A stretch of DNA of 26,477 nucleotides from Pseudomonadota bacterium (GCA_021811225.1 JAJZPJ010000013.1:1-26477), one strand, 5' to 3'; shown: positions 17,351-26,283, counted from the first letter of the stretch. Notes: a model not told the origin generated them from the sequence alone. Translations and numbers: made by a program.

Positions 17351-18814
17351 ATGAAGACCAGAACATTGCCCGCCGCCCTCGCCGCTACCGCCGTCCTGCT
17401 GGCCGGCTGCGCCGCCGGCGGACATCTTGAGCCCGACGCGCGGGCGATCCGGGCCGGACAGCTGGGGCTCGTCGCAGGCGCGGCTTCAAGCCGGGACGAA
17501 TTCCCCCGCAGCGACTGGTGGACGCAATTTGACGACCCGGAACTGAACCGGCTGATTCGCCAGGCCCTGGCCGACAATCCCACGCTGCAGGAGGCGCAAG
17601 CCCGCATGCGTCAGGCCCAGGCGGCCGCGGGCGCGGCGCACGCCGACCTGGAGCCCCGGCTGGGGGCGGCGGTAAATTCCACGCGCCAGCGCTTCAGCGA
17701 AAACGACATCTACCCGCCGCCCTTGGGCGGCGGCATCTACTCCGAGAACCAGGCGCTGCTGCAAGCCGGCTACGAGTTCGACTTTTTCGGCCGTCAGCGC
17801 GCAGCGCTCGAAGCCGCGGTCGGACAGGCGCGCGCGGCCCAGGCTCAAGCCCAGGCCGCACGCGTGCTGCTGGCCGCCAACGTGGCCGCCAGCTACATCG
17901 ATCTGGCCCGGCTGGTCGCGCAGCGAGCGGTGCTGGCGCGCAGTTTGAAACAGCGCCAGGACATCGTGCGTCTGGTGAACGATCGCGTCGGTGCAGGACT
18001 GGAGTCGACCATTTCGCTACGCCAGGCCGAGGTCGGAATACCGCTGGTCCGCCTGCGCGCCGAGCAGAACGCTCAGGCCCTGGCCGAAGCCCGCCACGCG
18101 CTCGCCGCTCTGCTCGGGCAGGGCCCGCAGGCGACCGAGCATCTCGCCCCCAGCCTGGGCGCCCTGCCCCTCCCGGCGCAGCCGCAGCGCCTTCCGGCCG
18201 AACTCCTCGGCCGCCGCGCCGACGTGGTGGCCGCACGCTGGCAGGCGCAGGCGGCGCTGGCCGGGGTACGGGCGGCGCGCGCGAGCTTCTACCCGAACAT
18301 CAGCCTCACCGCCTTCGCCGGCTACACGGCGCTGGGTTTCAGCCAGTTCCTCAGCGCCGGCAGCCACGCCTACGGCATCGGCCCGGCGCTGACGCTGCCC
18401 ATATTCGAAGGCGGCAAGCTGCGCGCCAACCTGCGTGGCCAGACGGCGGCGGCCGACGCGGCGATAGCCCGGTACAACGCCACGCTGGTGAATGCGGTGC
18501 GCGAAGTCGCCGACGCCTTGAGCGACCGCCGCTCGCTCGAGCAGCAGATCGGCGAGCAGCAACAGGCGCTGAAGCTGGCGCGGCAGGCCCACGGCCTGGT
18601 GCAAAGCCGCTATGGCGCGGGGCTGGGCAATTATCTCGACGTGCTCAGCAGCGACGACGCCGTGCTGCAACAGGAACTGGCCGGCGCCGGCCTCAAGGCC
18701 CGGGCGCTGATCGACGACGTCGCGCTGATCCGCGCCCTGGGCGGCGGTTATGCGGCGGGTCCCCTGCCCGCGCTGCCGGCCTCTGCATCGAACGCCGTCG
18801 CCGCCCGGCCCTGA
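17351..18814 (+). CDS. NodT-type outer-membrane efflux lipoprotein
   Basis: This 487-residue outer-membrane factor (TolC/OprM superfamily) forms the exit duct of a tripartite pump. I chose the ATG at 17351 because it gives a clean lipoprotein signal, with lipobox LLAGC and the lipidated Cys at residue 20. The two repeated halves of the family are visible. ALADNPTLQEAQARMRQAQA and LLAANVAASYIDLARLVAQR lie in the first, and LLGRRADVVAARWQAQAALA, RASFYPNISLTAFAG and LPIFEGGKLRANL in the second. It begins 7 bp after the marR stop and precedes the adaptor gene by 52 bp, so the three pump genes are one operon under MarR control. Confidence 0.92.
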   Translation: MKTRTLPAALAATAVLLAGCAAGGHLEPDARAIRAGQLGLVAGAASSRDEFPRSDWWTQFDDPELNRLIRQALADNPTLQEAQARMRQAQAAAGAAHADLEPRLGAAVNSTRQRFSENDIYPPPLGGGIYSENQALLQAGYEFDFFGRQRAALEAAVGQARAAQAQAQAARVLLAANVAASYIDLARLVAQRAVLARSLKQRQDIVRLVNDRVGAGLESTISLRQAEVGIPLVRLRAEQNAQALAEARHALAALLGQGPQATEHLAPSLGALPLPAQPQRLPAELLGRRADVVAARWQAQAALAGVRAARASFYPNISLTAFAGYTALGFSQFLSAGSHAYGIGPALTLPIFEGGKLRANLRGQTAAADAAIARYNATLVNAVREVADALSDRRSLEQQIGEQQQALKLARQAHGLVQSRYGAGLGNYLDVLSSDDAVLQQELAGAGLKARALIDDVALIRALGGGYAAGPLPALPASASNAVAARP

Positions 18815-18866
18815 GCACCGCCGCGCGCATCACCGGTTAGCACCCGACACCCTCACGGAGCCTTGC

Positions 18867-20096
18867 ATGAGCGACAAACCATCATCGAATAGCCCGACAG
18901 AAAACGGCAAGGCCGCCCGCCGCCGCAAGCTGATGCTCACCGCCATCGCCTTGTTCGCCCTTGCCGGCGCGGCCTACGGCAGCTACCACTACTGGCAGTC
19001 GCTGCACGAAGTCGATACCGACGATGCCTTCGTCGGCGGCGACCTGGTGCAGATCACGCCGCAGGTGGGCGGCACGGTCACCCGCATCGCCGCCGACGAT
19101 ACGCAGCTGGTGCAAGCCGGCCAGACCCTGGTCGAACTCGACCACGCCGATACCCGCGTGGCCTTGCAGCAGGCCGAGGCCCAGCTCGGCCAGGCGGTGC
19201 GCGCGCTGCGCACGACCTACGCGCAAACCTCGGCCCTGCAGGCGCTGGTGGCGGTACGCCAGACCGAGGTCGCCAGCGCCAAGGTCAATCTCGCCAAGGC
19301 CGAAGATGCCCTGGAGCGGCGCCAGAAGTTGGCAGGCAGCGGCGCGGTGGGCGCCGAGGAACTCCGCCAGGCGCAGATTGCGGTGCAGGCGGCGAAGAGC
19401 GCGCTGGGCTCGGCGCAAGCGGGCGTGAAGGCGGCGCTGGCCCAGGTCGCGGCCAACGAAGCGCAGACGGCGGGCAGCACGCTGGCGCAGAACCCCGGCG
19501 TGCGCCTGGCCGCGGCGCGGCTGCGCGAGGCTTACCTGGCTTACCAGCGCACCGACATTCCCGCGCCGGTCACCGGCGTGGTGGCGCGGCGCACGGTGCA
19601 ACTGGGCCAGCGCGTCGGCCCCGGCGCACCGCTGATGACGGTGGTGCCGCTCGCCGATCTGTGGGTGGACGCCAACTTCAAGGAAGCCCAGCTGCGCGAT
19701 TTGCGCCTGGGCCAGCCCGCCACGGTGGTGGCCGATCTCTACGGCGGCAAGGTGAGCTACGCCGGCCGCGTGGTGGGCATCGCCGCCGGCAGCGGCGCGG
19801 CCTTCGCCCTGCTGCCGGCGCAGAACGCCACCGGCAACTGGATCAAGGTGGTGCAGCGGGTGCCGGTGCGCATCGCGCTCGATCCGCAGCAGCTGGCCCG
19901 GCATCCGCTGCGCGTGGGACTGTCCACCGAGGTGACGGTGGATATCACCGATCACGCCGGTCCGCTGCTCATCGATCTGCCGCCGACCCAGCCCGCGGCG
20001 CAGACCGCGGTGTATGCCACGAAATGGGCAAAGGCCGACGCGCTGGTGGCCCGCATCATCGCCGCCAACACCGGCGGCCGGGGAGTACGGCCATAA
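18867..20096 (+). CDS. emrA: EmrA/HlyD family membrane-fusion protein of the efflux pump
   Basis: This 409-residue periplasmic adaptor is anchored by one helix (about residues 22-40) after a basic cytoplasmic tail. The barrel-sandwich halves are VDTDDAFVGGDLVQITPQVG followed by GTV (from about 48) and PAPVTGVVARRTVQLGQRVG. An Ala/Gln-rich coiled-coil hairpin lies between them (about 90-205). LADLWVDANFKEAQLRDLRL begins the beta-barrel domain. It links the EmrB permease to the NodT duct. A GGAG ribosome binding site lies 7 bases before the ATG. Its TAA stop shares bases with the expected start of the permease gene (ATAA at 20093-20096). Confidence 0.93.
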   Translation: MSDKPSSNSPTENGKAARRRKLMLTAIALFALAGAAYGSYHYWQSLHEVDTDDAFVGGDLVQITPQVGGTVTRIAADDTQLVQAGQTLVELDHADTRVALQQAEAQLGQAVRALRTTYAQTSALQALVAVRQTEVASAKVNLAKAEDALERRQKLAGSGAVGAEELRQAQIAVQAAKSALGSAQAGVKAALAQVAANEAQTAGSTLAQNPGVRLAAARLREAYLAYQRTDIPAPVTGVVARRTVQLGQRVGPGAPLMTVVPLADLWVDANFKEAQLRDLRLGQPATVVADLYGGKVSYAGRVVGIAAGSGAAFALLPAQNATGNWIKVVQRVPVRIALDPQQLARHPLRVGLSTEVTVDITDHAGPLLIDLPPTQPAAQTAVYATKWAKADALVARIIAANTGGRGVRP

Positions 20097-21694
20097 CCGA
20101 CATCACCACCGTCGAAGAAGCGGCGGCGGGCGCCACGCCCGACCCGGTGCAGCCTGCCGCCCACCTCCAGCCGCTCGCCGGCAGCGCGCTGGTGCTGGGT
20201 ACCCTGGCGCTGTCCCTGGCGACCTTCATGAACGTGCTCGACACGTCGATCGCCAACGTCTCCATTCCCGCCATCGCCGGCGACCTGGGCGTCAGTTCCA
20301 GCCAGGGCACCTGGGTGATCACCTCCTTCGCCGTCGCCAACGCCATCGCGGTGCCGCTCACCGGCTTCCTCACCCAGCGCTTCGGCGCGGTGAAGGTGTT
20401 CCTCACCAGCACCCTGCTGTTCGTGCTGTTCTCCTTCCTGTGCGGCCAGGCGCCCAGCCTGGCCATCCTGATCCTGTTCCGCGTGCTGCAAGGTGCCAGC
20501 GCCGGACCGATGATTCCGCTGTCGCAGACCCTGCTGCTGTCGAGCTATACGCCGCAGCGCTCGGGCATGGCCCTGGCGATGTGGTCGATGACCACCCTGA
20601 TCGCGCCGATCACCGGTCCGCTCCTGGGCGGCTGGATCACCGACAACATCTCCTGGCCGTGGATTTTCTACATCAACATTCCGGTCGGGCTGATCGCGGC
20701 GGCGATCACCTACACCATCTACGCCAAGCGCGAAACGCCGATGAAGAAGCTGCCCATCGACTGGACCGGCCTGGGCCTGCTGGTGGTCTGGGTCGGTTCG
20801 CTGCAGATCATGCTCGACAAGGGCCAGGAGCTCGACTGGTTCAGCTCCAACGTGGTCATCCTCCTGGCGGTGGCGGCCGCGGTGGGCTTCACGCTGTTCC
20901 TGATCTGGGAGCTCTACGACGAGCATCCGGTGGTCGATCTCAGCCTGTTCAAGCTGCCCAACTTCACGCTCGGCACCATCATGCTGGCGCTGGCCTACGG
21001 CATGTTCTTCGGCAGCCTGGTGCTCTTGCCGCTGTGGCTGCAGGAATTCATCGGCTACACCGCCACCGACGCCGGCGAGGTGCTGGCCTGGGTGGGACTG
21101 TTCGCGCTGATCCTGATGCCCATCGTCGGCCGTTACGTCACCCGCGTGGACACGCGCTGGGTCGTCACCGCATCCTTCCTCGTCTTCGCGCTGGTTTTCT
21201 GGATGCGCTCGAACTTCACCACCGGCGACAGCTATTGGGAGTATTCGATCCCCACGGTGATCCAGGGCGTCGCCACCGCGATGTTCTTCGTTCCCCTGCT
21301 CAACATCATCCTGGGCGGCCTGCCGCCCACGCGCATCGCCGCCGCCTCGGGGCTGTCGAACTTCGCCCGGATCACCGCCGGCGCCTTCGGCACCTCCCTC
21401 TACACCACGATGTGGGCCAACCGCGCCAGCCTGCACCACGAGCAACTGGTCGCGCACATCTATGCCGGCAACCCGGTCTCCGAACCGGTGCTGCAGGGTC
21501 TGCAACGCAGCGGCTTCTCCTACCAGCAGGCGCTGGCCGTGATCGACCGCCTGATCAACCAACAGGCCTATACCATCGCGGTCGATGAAATGTTCCGCCT
21601 GAGCGCCTGGCTGTTCCTCGCCCTGGTCCTGCTGGTATGGCTGGTCAAGCCGGCCAGGAACGGGACGGCGGTCGATACCGGCGGCGCGCACTGA
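20093..21694 (+). CDS. emrB: DHA2 family (EmrB/QacA) multidrug MFS permease, apparent ATA start
   Basis: This protein of about 533 residues is a 14-helix proton-driven drug exporter. Marks of the family are FMNVLDTSIANVSIPAIAGD in helix 1, WVITSFAVANAIAVPLTGFL, then TQRFGAVKVF (motif A), LFRVLQGASAGPMIPLSQTL, and TGPLLGGWITDNISWPWIFY followed by INIPVG (motif C region). The coordinates start at ATA 20093. It has an ideal GGGGAG ribosome binding site 7 bases upstream and overlaps the emrA stop where ATGA is usual. No ATG occurs in frame before residue 46, inside helix 1. A GTG at 20147 is a canonical alternative but has no ribosome binding site. The transport part is intact. Confidence 0.88.
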   Translation: MTDITTVEEAAAGATPDPVQPAAHLQPLAGSALVLGTLALSLATFMNVLDTSIANVSIPAIAGDLGVSSSQGTWVITSFAVANAIAVPLTGFLTQRFGAVKVFLTSTLLFVLFSFLCGQAPSLAILILFRVLQGASAGPMIPLSQTLLLSSYTPQRSGMALAMWSMTTLIAPITGPLLGGWITDNISWPWIFYINIPVGLIAAAITYTIYAKRETPMKKLPIDWTGLGLLVVWVGSLQIMLDKGQELDWFSSNVVILLAVAAAVGFTLFLIWELYDEHPVVDLSLFKLPNFTLGTIMLALAYGMFFGSLVLLPLWLQEFIGYTATDAGEVLAWVGLFALILMPIVGRYVTRVDTRWVVTASFLVFALVFWMRSNFTTGDSYWEYSIPTVIQGVATAMFFVPLLNIILGGLPPTRIAAASGLSNFARITAGAFGTSLYTTMWANRASLHHEQLVAHIYAGNPVSEPVLQGLQRSGFSYQQALAVIDRLINQQAYTIAVDEMFRLSAWLFLALVLLVWLVKPARNGTAVDTGGAH

Positions 21695-21751
21695 ACCGGC
21701 CCGCGGCAAGCGGGTCATAGCCCTGTCGATGAAGAAGCCAAGAGGAAAAAC

Positions 21752-24445
21752 ATGAATCAGCCTGAAAGCCGCCGGAAGCTTCGCCATCTCGGTCTCGCCG
21801 CCTTGCTTGTCGCCGCGTTCTCCCTGTTTCCGGCCTGGGGCGCGATCGCCGCCGAGAGCGCCGAACCCGGCGTGCTCCGGGCCACCCTGGACAACGGCCT
21901 GCGGGTCATCATCGTGAGGAACGCGCTGGCGCCGGTGGTCACCACCCAGGTCAATTATCTGGTCGGTTCGGACGAAGCTCCCGAGGGTTTTCCCGGCATG
22001 GCCCACGCCCAGGAACACATGATGTTCCGCGGCAGCCCGGGCCTGTCCGCGGACCAACTGGCGGCCATCAGCGCGGACATGGGCGGCGCCTTCGACGCCG
22101 ACACCCAGCAGTCGGTCACCCAGTATTTCTTCACCGTGCCCGCCCACGACCTCGATCTGGCGCTGCACGTCGAGGCGCTGCGCATGGCCGACGTATCGGA
22201 CAGCGAAGCCCTGTGGCGGAAGGAGCGCGGCGCCATCGAGCAGGAGGTGGCTCAGGATCTTTCCAGCCCGGACTACGTTTTCTATTCCCGGCTGCTGGCG
22301 GCGATGTTCAAGGGCAGCCCCTACGCGCACGACGCCCTGGGCACCCGCGCCTCCTTCGACCGGACCACCGGCGCCATGCTCAAGGCCTTTCATGACCGCT
22401 GGTACGCGCCGAACAATGCGCTCCTGATCATCGTCGGCGACGTCCGGCCCGAACAGACGCTGGCCAAGGTCAAGGCGCTGTTCGGCGGCATTCCCGAGCG
22501 GCCGCTCGGCAAGCGGCCGGCGATCGAGCTCGCGCCGGTGACGGCGCAGACGCTCAGGCTCGACACCGATCAGCCCTACGGCATGGCGGTCCTCTCCTTC
22601 CGCATGCCCGGCTACGACAGCCCCGACTACGCCGCCACCGAGGTGCTCGCCGACGTGCTCTCCAGCGAGCGGGGCAAGCTCTACGACCTGGTGCCCCAAG
22701 GCAAGGCGCTGTCGGCCGGCTTCTCGCTCAGCGCCTTCCGCCAGTCGGGCCTGGGTTTCGCCGCCGGCGCCTTTCCGAAGGGCGGCGACGCCCAGGCGCT
22801 GCTCAAAGAGATGCGGCGCATTCTCGGCAATTACGCGAAATCCGGCGTGCCGCCGGACCTGGTGGACGCCGCCAAAAAGCACGAACTGGCGGGGGCCGAG
22901 TTCCAGAAGAATTCGATATCCGGACTCGCATCCGCCTGGTCCCAGGCGGTGGCCGTGGAAGGGCTGAGTTCGCCCGAGGACGACGTCCGGGCGATCCAGG
23001 CCGTGACGGTGGCCGACGTGGACCGCGTCGCCAGACGCTATCTCGATTTCGATCACGCCATCACCGCCGTGCTGACGCCCAAGGCCTCGGGCAAGCCGGT
23101 CGCCGCCAAGGGCTTCGGCGGCGCGGAATCCTTCGCTCCCCAGCGGGTCGGGAAGGTGAAGCTGCCGGCCTGGGCGCAGCGCGATCTCACCCGGCTCGCG
23201 ATCCCCGCCTCGACCGTGCACCCGGTGGTCAGCGTGCTGCCCAACGGACTGAAGCTGATCGTCCAGCCTGAAACCATCAGTCGCACCGTCAGCCTCTACG
23301 GGCACATCGACAACCGGCCGGCGCTCGAACAGCCCAAGGGACAGGAAGGGGTCGATGACGTGCTCGACCAGCTCTTCTCCTACGGCAGCCAGCGCCTCGA
23401 CCGCGTCGCCTTTCAGCGGGCGCTGGATGCGATCGCCGCCGACGAATCCGCCGGCACCGATTTTTCCCTGCGGGTGCTGAAGGAAAACCTGGCGCAGGGA
23501 ATCCGCCTGCTCGCCGATAACGAGCTGCATCCGGCCCTGCCCGCGGCCGCCTTCAAGATCGTCCGCAGCCAGGTGGCGTCCTCCGCCGCCGGCCAGCTGC
23601 AAAGCCCCGACTACCTGAGCGGCCGCGCCCTGACCGCGGCGCTGTTCCCGAAGCACGATCCGACCCTGCGCCAGACCACGCCGGCGAGCGTCTCCTCGCT
23701 GTCCATCGACGACGTGAAAAATTATTACCGGCGCGTGTTTCGCCCGGACATGACCACCATCGTGGTGATCGGCGACGTCGAACCCGCCGCGGTCAAAGCG
23801 GAGATCGAAAAGTATTTCGGCGCCTGGACCGCCGCGGGGCCCAAGCCCGAGGTCCATTTGCCGCGCGTGCCGCCCAACCGGCCCGCCGCCGCCGTGGTGC
23901 CCAACACCAGCCGGGTGCAGGACCAGGTGACCCTGGCCGAAACCCTGGCGCTCACCCGCTTCGATCCGGACTACTACGCCCTCGAACTGGGCAACCACGT
24001 CCTGGGCGGGGCGTTCTACGCCACCCGGCTCTACCGGGATCTGCGCGAGCAGAAGGGCCTGGTCTATTACGTCGACTCCAGCTTCCAGCTCGGCAAGACG
24101 CGGGGCCTGTACATGGCGAACTACGCCTGCGATCCGTCCAAGGTCGCCAAGGCCAGGGCGATCATCGTCCGCGACCTCGAGCAGATGCGCAGTTCGCCGG
24201 TCTCGGCCGACGAGCTGCTGCGGGCCAAGACCCTGCTGCTGCGGCAGGTTTCGCTCGGGGAGGCGAGCGTCGATCGCATCGCCGCCGGACTCCTCGCCCG
24301 GGCGGTGCTGGGGCTGCCCCTGGACGAACCGATGCTGGCCGCGAAGCGCTACGTCGCGCTGACGGCGAAGCAGGTGCAGGCGGCTTACGCGAAGTGGCTC
24401 TCCCCGGCCCGGCTGGTCCAGGTGACCGAAGGACCGGCGCCCTAG
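21752..24445 (+). CDS. exported M16 family zinc metallopeptidase (two-domain)
   Basis: This 897-residue protein carries an N-terminal signal peptide (hydrophobic about residues 14-30, cleavage near AIAAESAEP), so it is periplasmic or envelope-associated. The first M16 domain has the inverted zinc motif HAQEH (85-89; two His ligands and catalytic Glu) and the third ligand E165 in ERGAIEQEV, 76 residues later. The second half repeats the fold, starting VSVLPNGLKLIVQPE, but lacks HxxEH. It is a structural half, as in pitrilysin and insulysin-type enzymes. The C-terminal LGGAFYATRLYRDLREQKGL, followed by VYYVDS, is the conserved R/Y motif of the group. An AGAGG element lies about 9 bases before the ATG. 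It is 57 bp after emrB and could be cotranscribed. Substrates are unknown. Confidence 0.92.
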   Translation: MNQPESRRKLRHLGLAALLVAAFSLFPAWGAIAAESAEPGVLRATLDNGLRVIIVRNALAPVVTTQVNYLVGSDEAPEGFPGMAHAQEHMMFRGSPGLSADQLAAISADMGGAFDADTQQSVTQYFFTVPAHDLDLALHVEALRMADVSDSEALWRKERGAIEQEVAQDLSSPDYVFYSRLLAAMFKGSPYAHDALGTRASFDRTTGAMLKAFHDRWYAPNNALLIIVGDVRPEQTLAKVKALFGGIPERPLGKRPAIELAPVTAQTLRLDTDQPYGMAVLSFRMPGYDSPDYAATEVLADVLSSERGKLYDLVPQGKALSAGFSLSAFRQSGLGFAAGAFPKGGDAQALLKEMRRILGNYAKSGVPPDLVDAAKKHELAGAEFQKNSISGLASAWSQAVAVEGLSSPEDDVRAIQAVTVADVDRVARRYLDFDHAITAVLTPKASGKPVAAKGFGGAESFAPQRVGKVKLPAWAQRDLTRLAIPASTVHPVVSVLPNGLKLIVQPETISRTVSLYGHIDNRPALEQPKGQEGVDDVLDQLFSYGSQRLDRVAFQRALDAIAADESAGTDFSLRVLKENLAQGIRLLADNELHPALPAAAFKIVRSQVASSAAGQLQSPDYLSGRALTAALFPKHDPTLRQTTPASVSSLSIDDVKNYYRRVFRPDMTTIVVIGDVEPAAVKAEIEKYFGAWTAAGPKPEVHLPRVPPNRPAAAVVPNTSRVQDQVTLAETLALTRFDPDYYALELGNHVLGGAFYATRLYRDLREQKGLVYYVDSSFQLGKTRGLYMANYACDPSKVAKARAIIVRDLEQMRSSPVSADELLRAKTLLLRQVSLGEASVDRIAAGLLARAVLGLPLDEPMLAAKRYVALTAKQVQAAYAKWLSPARLVQVTEGPAP

Positions 24446-24463
24446 ACCCGGACGCTCAGGACC

Positions 24464-24859
24464 TCAGACCCACAGGCCGCCGCCCGGGGACGGCCACGGC
24501 GTGGCGCCTCCGGCCAGGAAGTTGCCGAGCACCAGACTCATGATCGAGATGAAGATGCTGGCGAAGAAGGCGGTCCAAAAGCCGGAAATGGTGAAGCCGC
24601 GCACCAGGGAGGAAACCAGCAGCAGCATCAGGGCATTGACCACCAGCAGGAAGAAGCCCAGCGTCAAAAAGGTCAAGGGCAGGGTGAGGACGATCAGCAG
24701 CGGCCGGACGACGGCGTTGGCGAAGCCGAGCAGCAGCGCGGACACGATCAGCGAGGCGGTATCCGCGAAGCGGATGCCGCTGAACACATAGCTCGCCACC
24801 CAGAGCGACAGGGCCGTGACCCCCCAGTTGATCAGGAAGGGCATCAGGTTGTCGAACAT
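24464..24859 (-). CDS. phage-holin-4 superfamily/YvlD-like small membrane protein
   Basis: This protein of about 131 residues has four hydrophobic helices. The first contains INWGVTALSLWVASYVF, and SGIRFADTASLIVSALLLGF, then ANAVVRPLLIVLTLPLTFLT and FFLLVVNALMLLLVSSLV follow. The pattern of NAVVRPLL followed by LPLTFLTLG is characteristic of the YvlD/PF04020 family, which is common in non-phage genomes and whose function is not established. I prefer the ATG at 24859, with AAGGA eight bases upstream, over the ATG at 24868, which touches the ribosome binding site. It converges with the M16 gene across 18 bp. Confidence 0.85.
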   Translation of the reverse strand: MFDNLMPFLINWGVTALSLWVASYVFSGIRFADTASLIVSALLLGFANAVVRPLLIVLTLPLTFLTLGFFLLVVNALMLLLVSSLVRGFTISGFWTAFFASIFISIMSLVLGNFLAGGATPWPSPGGGLWV

Positions 24860-24980
24860 ACGGCGCATCCTTGACTGTGATCCGGAGAGCGCATGATACC
24901 AACAGCCGCCCGCCGGCCGAAGTCCGATGCAATCGGGGTCGGCGACGGGCGCCGGGAATGGCTGGGACGGCCTCCTGGCG

Positions 24981-25994
24981 TCAGCGCGAGGCGAAGTAGT
25001 CCTCGACCGCCGCGACGAAGCCGTCGATGTCGCCGGCGCCGACGTCGAGGTGCGTGACCAGGCGCGTGGCGGGGAAGATCTGGGCGAGGATGCCGCGTTC
25101 TTTCAGCCAGGATTCGAGCGGCGCGCAATGGCGCTCGGGCACCTGCAGATAGACCATGTTGGTCGCCCGCGACAGCACCTTGAGCTCGGCGATCTGCGCC
25201 AGGCCGGCGGCCAGGCGCTCGGCGTTGGCGTGATCCTCGGCCAGCCGTTCGTAGTGGTGATCGAGCGCGTAGAGGCAGGCGGCGGCGAGGATGCCGGACT
25301 GGCGCATGCCCCCGCCCAGCACCTTGCGCCAGCGGTGCGCACGTTCGATCAGCGCGCGGCTCCCGACCAGCACCGAGCCGACCGGCGCGCCCAGTCCCTT
25401 GGAGAAGCAGATCGACACCGAATCGAAGGGCGCGGCGAGTCCGGCCAGCGCTGCCTTGGAGGCCACCGCGGCGTTGCACAGGCGGGCGCCGTCGAGATGG
25501 GTCGAGAGGCCACGGCTCCGGGCCAGGGCCGTGGCCTCGGCGACGTAGGAGGCGGGCAGCACCTTGCCGCCGATGGTGTTCTCCAGCGCCAGCAGCCGGG
25601 TGCGGGCGAAGTGGTCGTCCTGCGGCTTGATCGCCGCGGCGAGCTTGGCGAGCGGCAGCGAGCCGTCCTCGGCATTCTCGATCGGCTGCGGCTGGATGCT
25701 GCCCAGCACCGCGGCGCCGCCGCCCTCGTACTTGTAGGTGTGCGCCAGCTGGCCGACCAGGTATTCGTCGCCGCGACCGCAGTGCGCCATCAATGCGCAC
25801 AGGTTGCTCTGCGTGCCGGTGGGCAGGAACAGGCCCGCCTCCTTGCCCGCGCGCTCGGCCACCACCGCCTGCAGGCGCTGCACGGTGGGGTCGTCGCCCC
25901 AGACGTCGTCGCCGACCTCGGCGGCGGCCATCGCGGCGCGCATGCCCGGCGTCGGCCGGGTGACGGTGTCGCTCCTCAAGTCGATCAATCGCAA
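24981..25994 (-). CDS. ltaE: low-specificity L-threonine aldolase, TTG start
   Basis: This 337-residue PLP enzyme cleaves L-threonine and allo-threonine to glycine and acetaldehyde. The N-terminus LRSDTVTRPTPGMRAAM, the PTGTQSNLCAL motif, HTYKYEGGG and THLDGARLCNA (Asp that contacts PLP nitrogen) are typical. The Schiff-base lysine is K199 in CFSKGLGAPVGS. Length and motifs are complete. The frame has no ATG upstream of the conserved core. TTG at 25994 is preceded by GGAG seven bases upstream and is the likely start, although a second TTG lies two codons later. The gene follows decayed sequence on the same strand, so its present promoter may be a relic of a lost operon. Confidence 0.92.
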   Translation of the reverse strand: MRLIDLRSDTVTRPTPGMRAAMAAAEVGDDVWGDDPTVQRLQAVVAERAGKEAGLFLPTGTQSNLCALMAHCGRGDEYLVGQLAHTYKYEGGGAAVLGSIQPQPIENAEDGSLPLAKLAAAIKPQDDHFARTRLLALENTIGGKVLPASYVAEATALARSRGLSTHLDGARLCNAAVASKAALAGLAAPFDSVSICFSKGLGAPVGSVLVGSRALIERAHRWRKVLGGGMRQSGILAAACLYALDHHYERLAEDHANAERLAAGLAQIAELKVLSRATNMVYLQVPERHCAPLESWLKERGILAQIFPATRLVTHLDVGAGDIDGFVAAVEDYFASR

Positions 25995-26049
25995 TTCCGT
26001 TCTCCAGATTTGTCGGCGCCGAACACCTCGACGGCGTGCCGATTGTAGA

Positions 26050-26103
26050 CATCTTCTCCAGCGCCCGCTCGGCCAGCCCGATCAGGCGCATGCAGTGGTG
26101 GAT
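26050..26103 (-). pseudogene. internal fragment of an acyl-CoA dehydrogenase
   Basis: Eighteen codons read IHHCMRLIGLAERALEKM. This matches a conserved C-terminal-domain helix of acyl-CoA dehydrogenases of the ACAD10/11-like group (usually G-R-I-H-H-C-M-R, then G-x-A-E-R-A-L). The frame differs by one base from that of the phosphotransferase fragment immediately upstream, and similarity stops after EKM. It is a deletion scar, not a functional gene. The family call rests on my recall of the motif. Confidence 0.6.
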
Positions 26104-26239
26104 GGCCGCCCTTGAACTGGAGGACCGTCGCCGGCCCGGCGAAACCGTGGACGTGAGCCGCCATCCAGGCTGAAAGCCGCGCGAGGTCGAAAGCGTGCTG
26201 CGGGGCGACCGGGCGGGTGCCGATGAATTTGTCGCTCAT
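26104..26239 (-). pseudogene. N-terminal remnant of an APH-type phosphotransferase
   Basis: From the ATG at 26239, 45 residues (MSDKFIGTRPVAPQHAFD, then LARLSAWMAAHVHGFAGP and LQFKGG) match the start of the aminoglycoside-phosphotransferase-like family encoded beside acyl-CoA dehydrogenases. Intact members are about 340-360 residues and continue GGQSNPT after QFKG. Here the frame switches at 26104 to acyl-CoA dehydrogenase sequence. The same frame then runs as unrelated residues to a TGA at 25985-25987, inside ltaE. Most of two adjacent genes has been removed. Confidence 0.65.
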
Positions 26240-26283
26240 ATCTGATGTCGCGTCGAAAGCTGAAACCATAATCGCTTGATCCC

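Noticed and set aside
21700..21714. CCCGC/GCGGG hairpin after emrB
   Set aside because: Only 5 bp with no T-tract; too weak to call a terminator.
19952..23998. Very long open frame on the - strand opposite emrB and the M16 gene
   Set aside because: It mirrors codon structure of the + strand genes in GC-rich DNA. Its translation is low-complexity, with no domain, while the + strand frames have clear motifs and start signals.
24464..24859. Holin-like gene as sign of a prophage
   Set aside because: No other phage gene is present, and this family is widespread as a chromosomal membrane protein.
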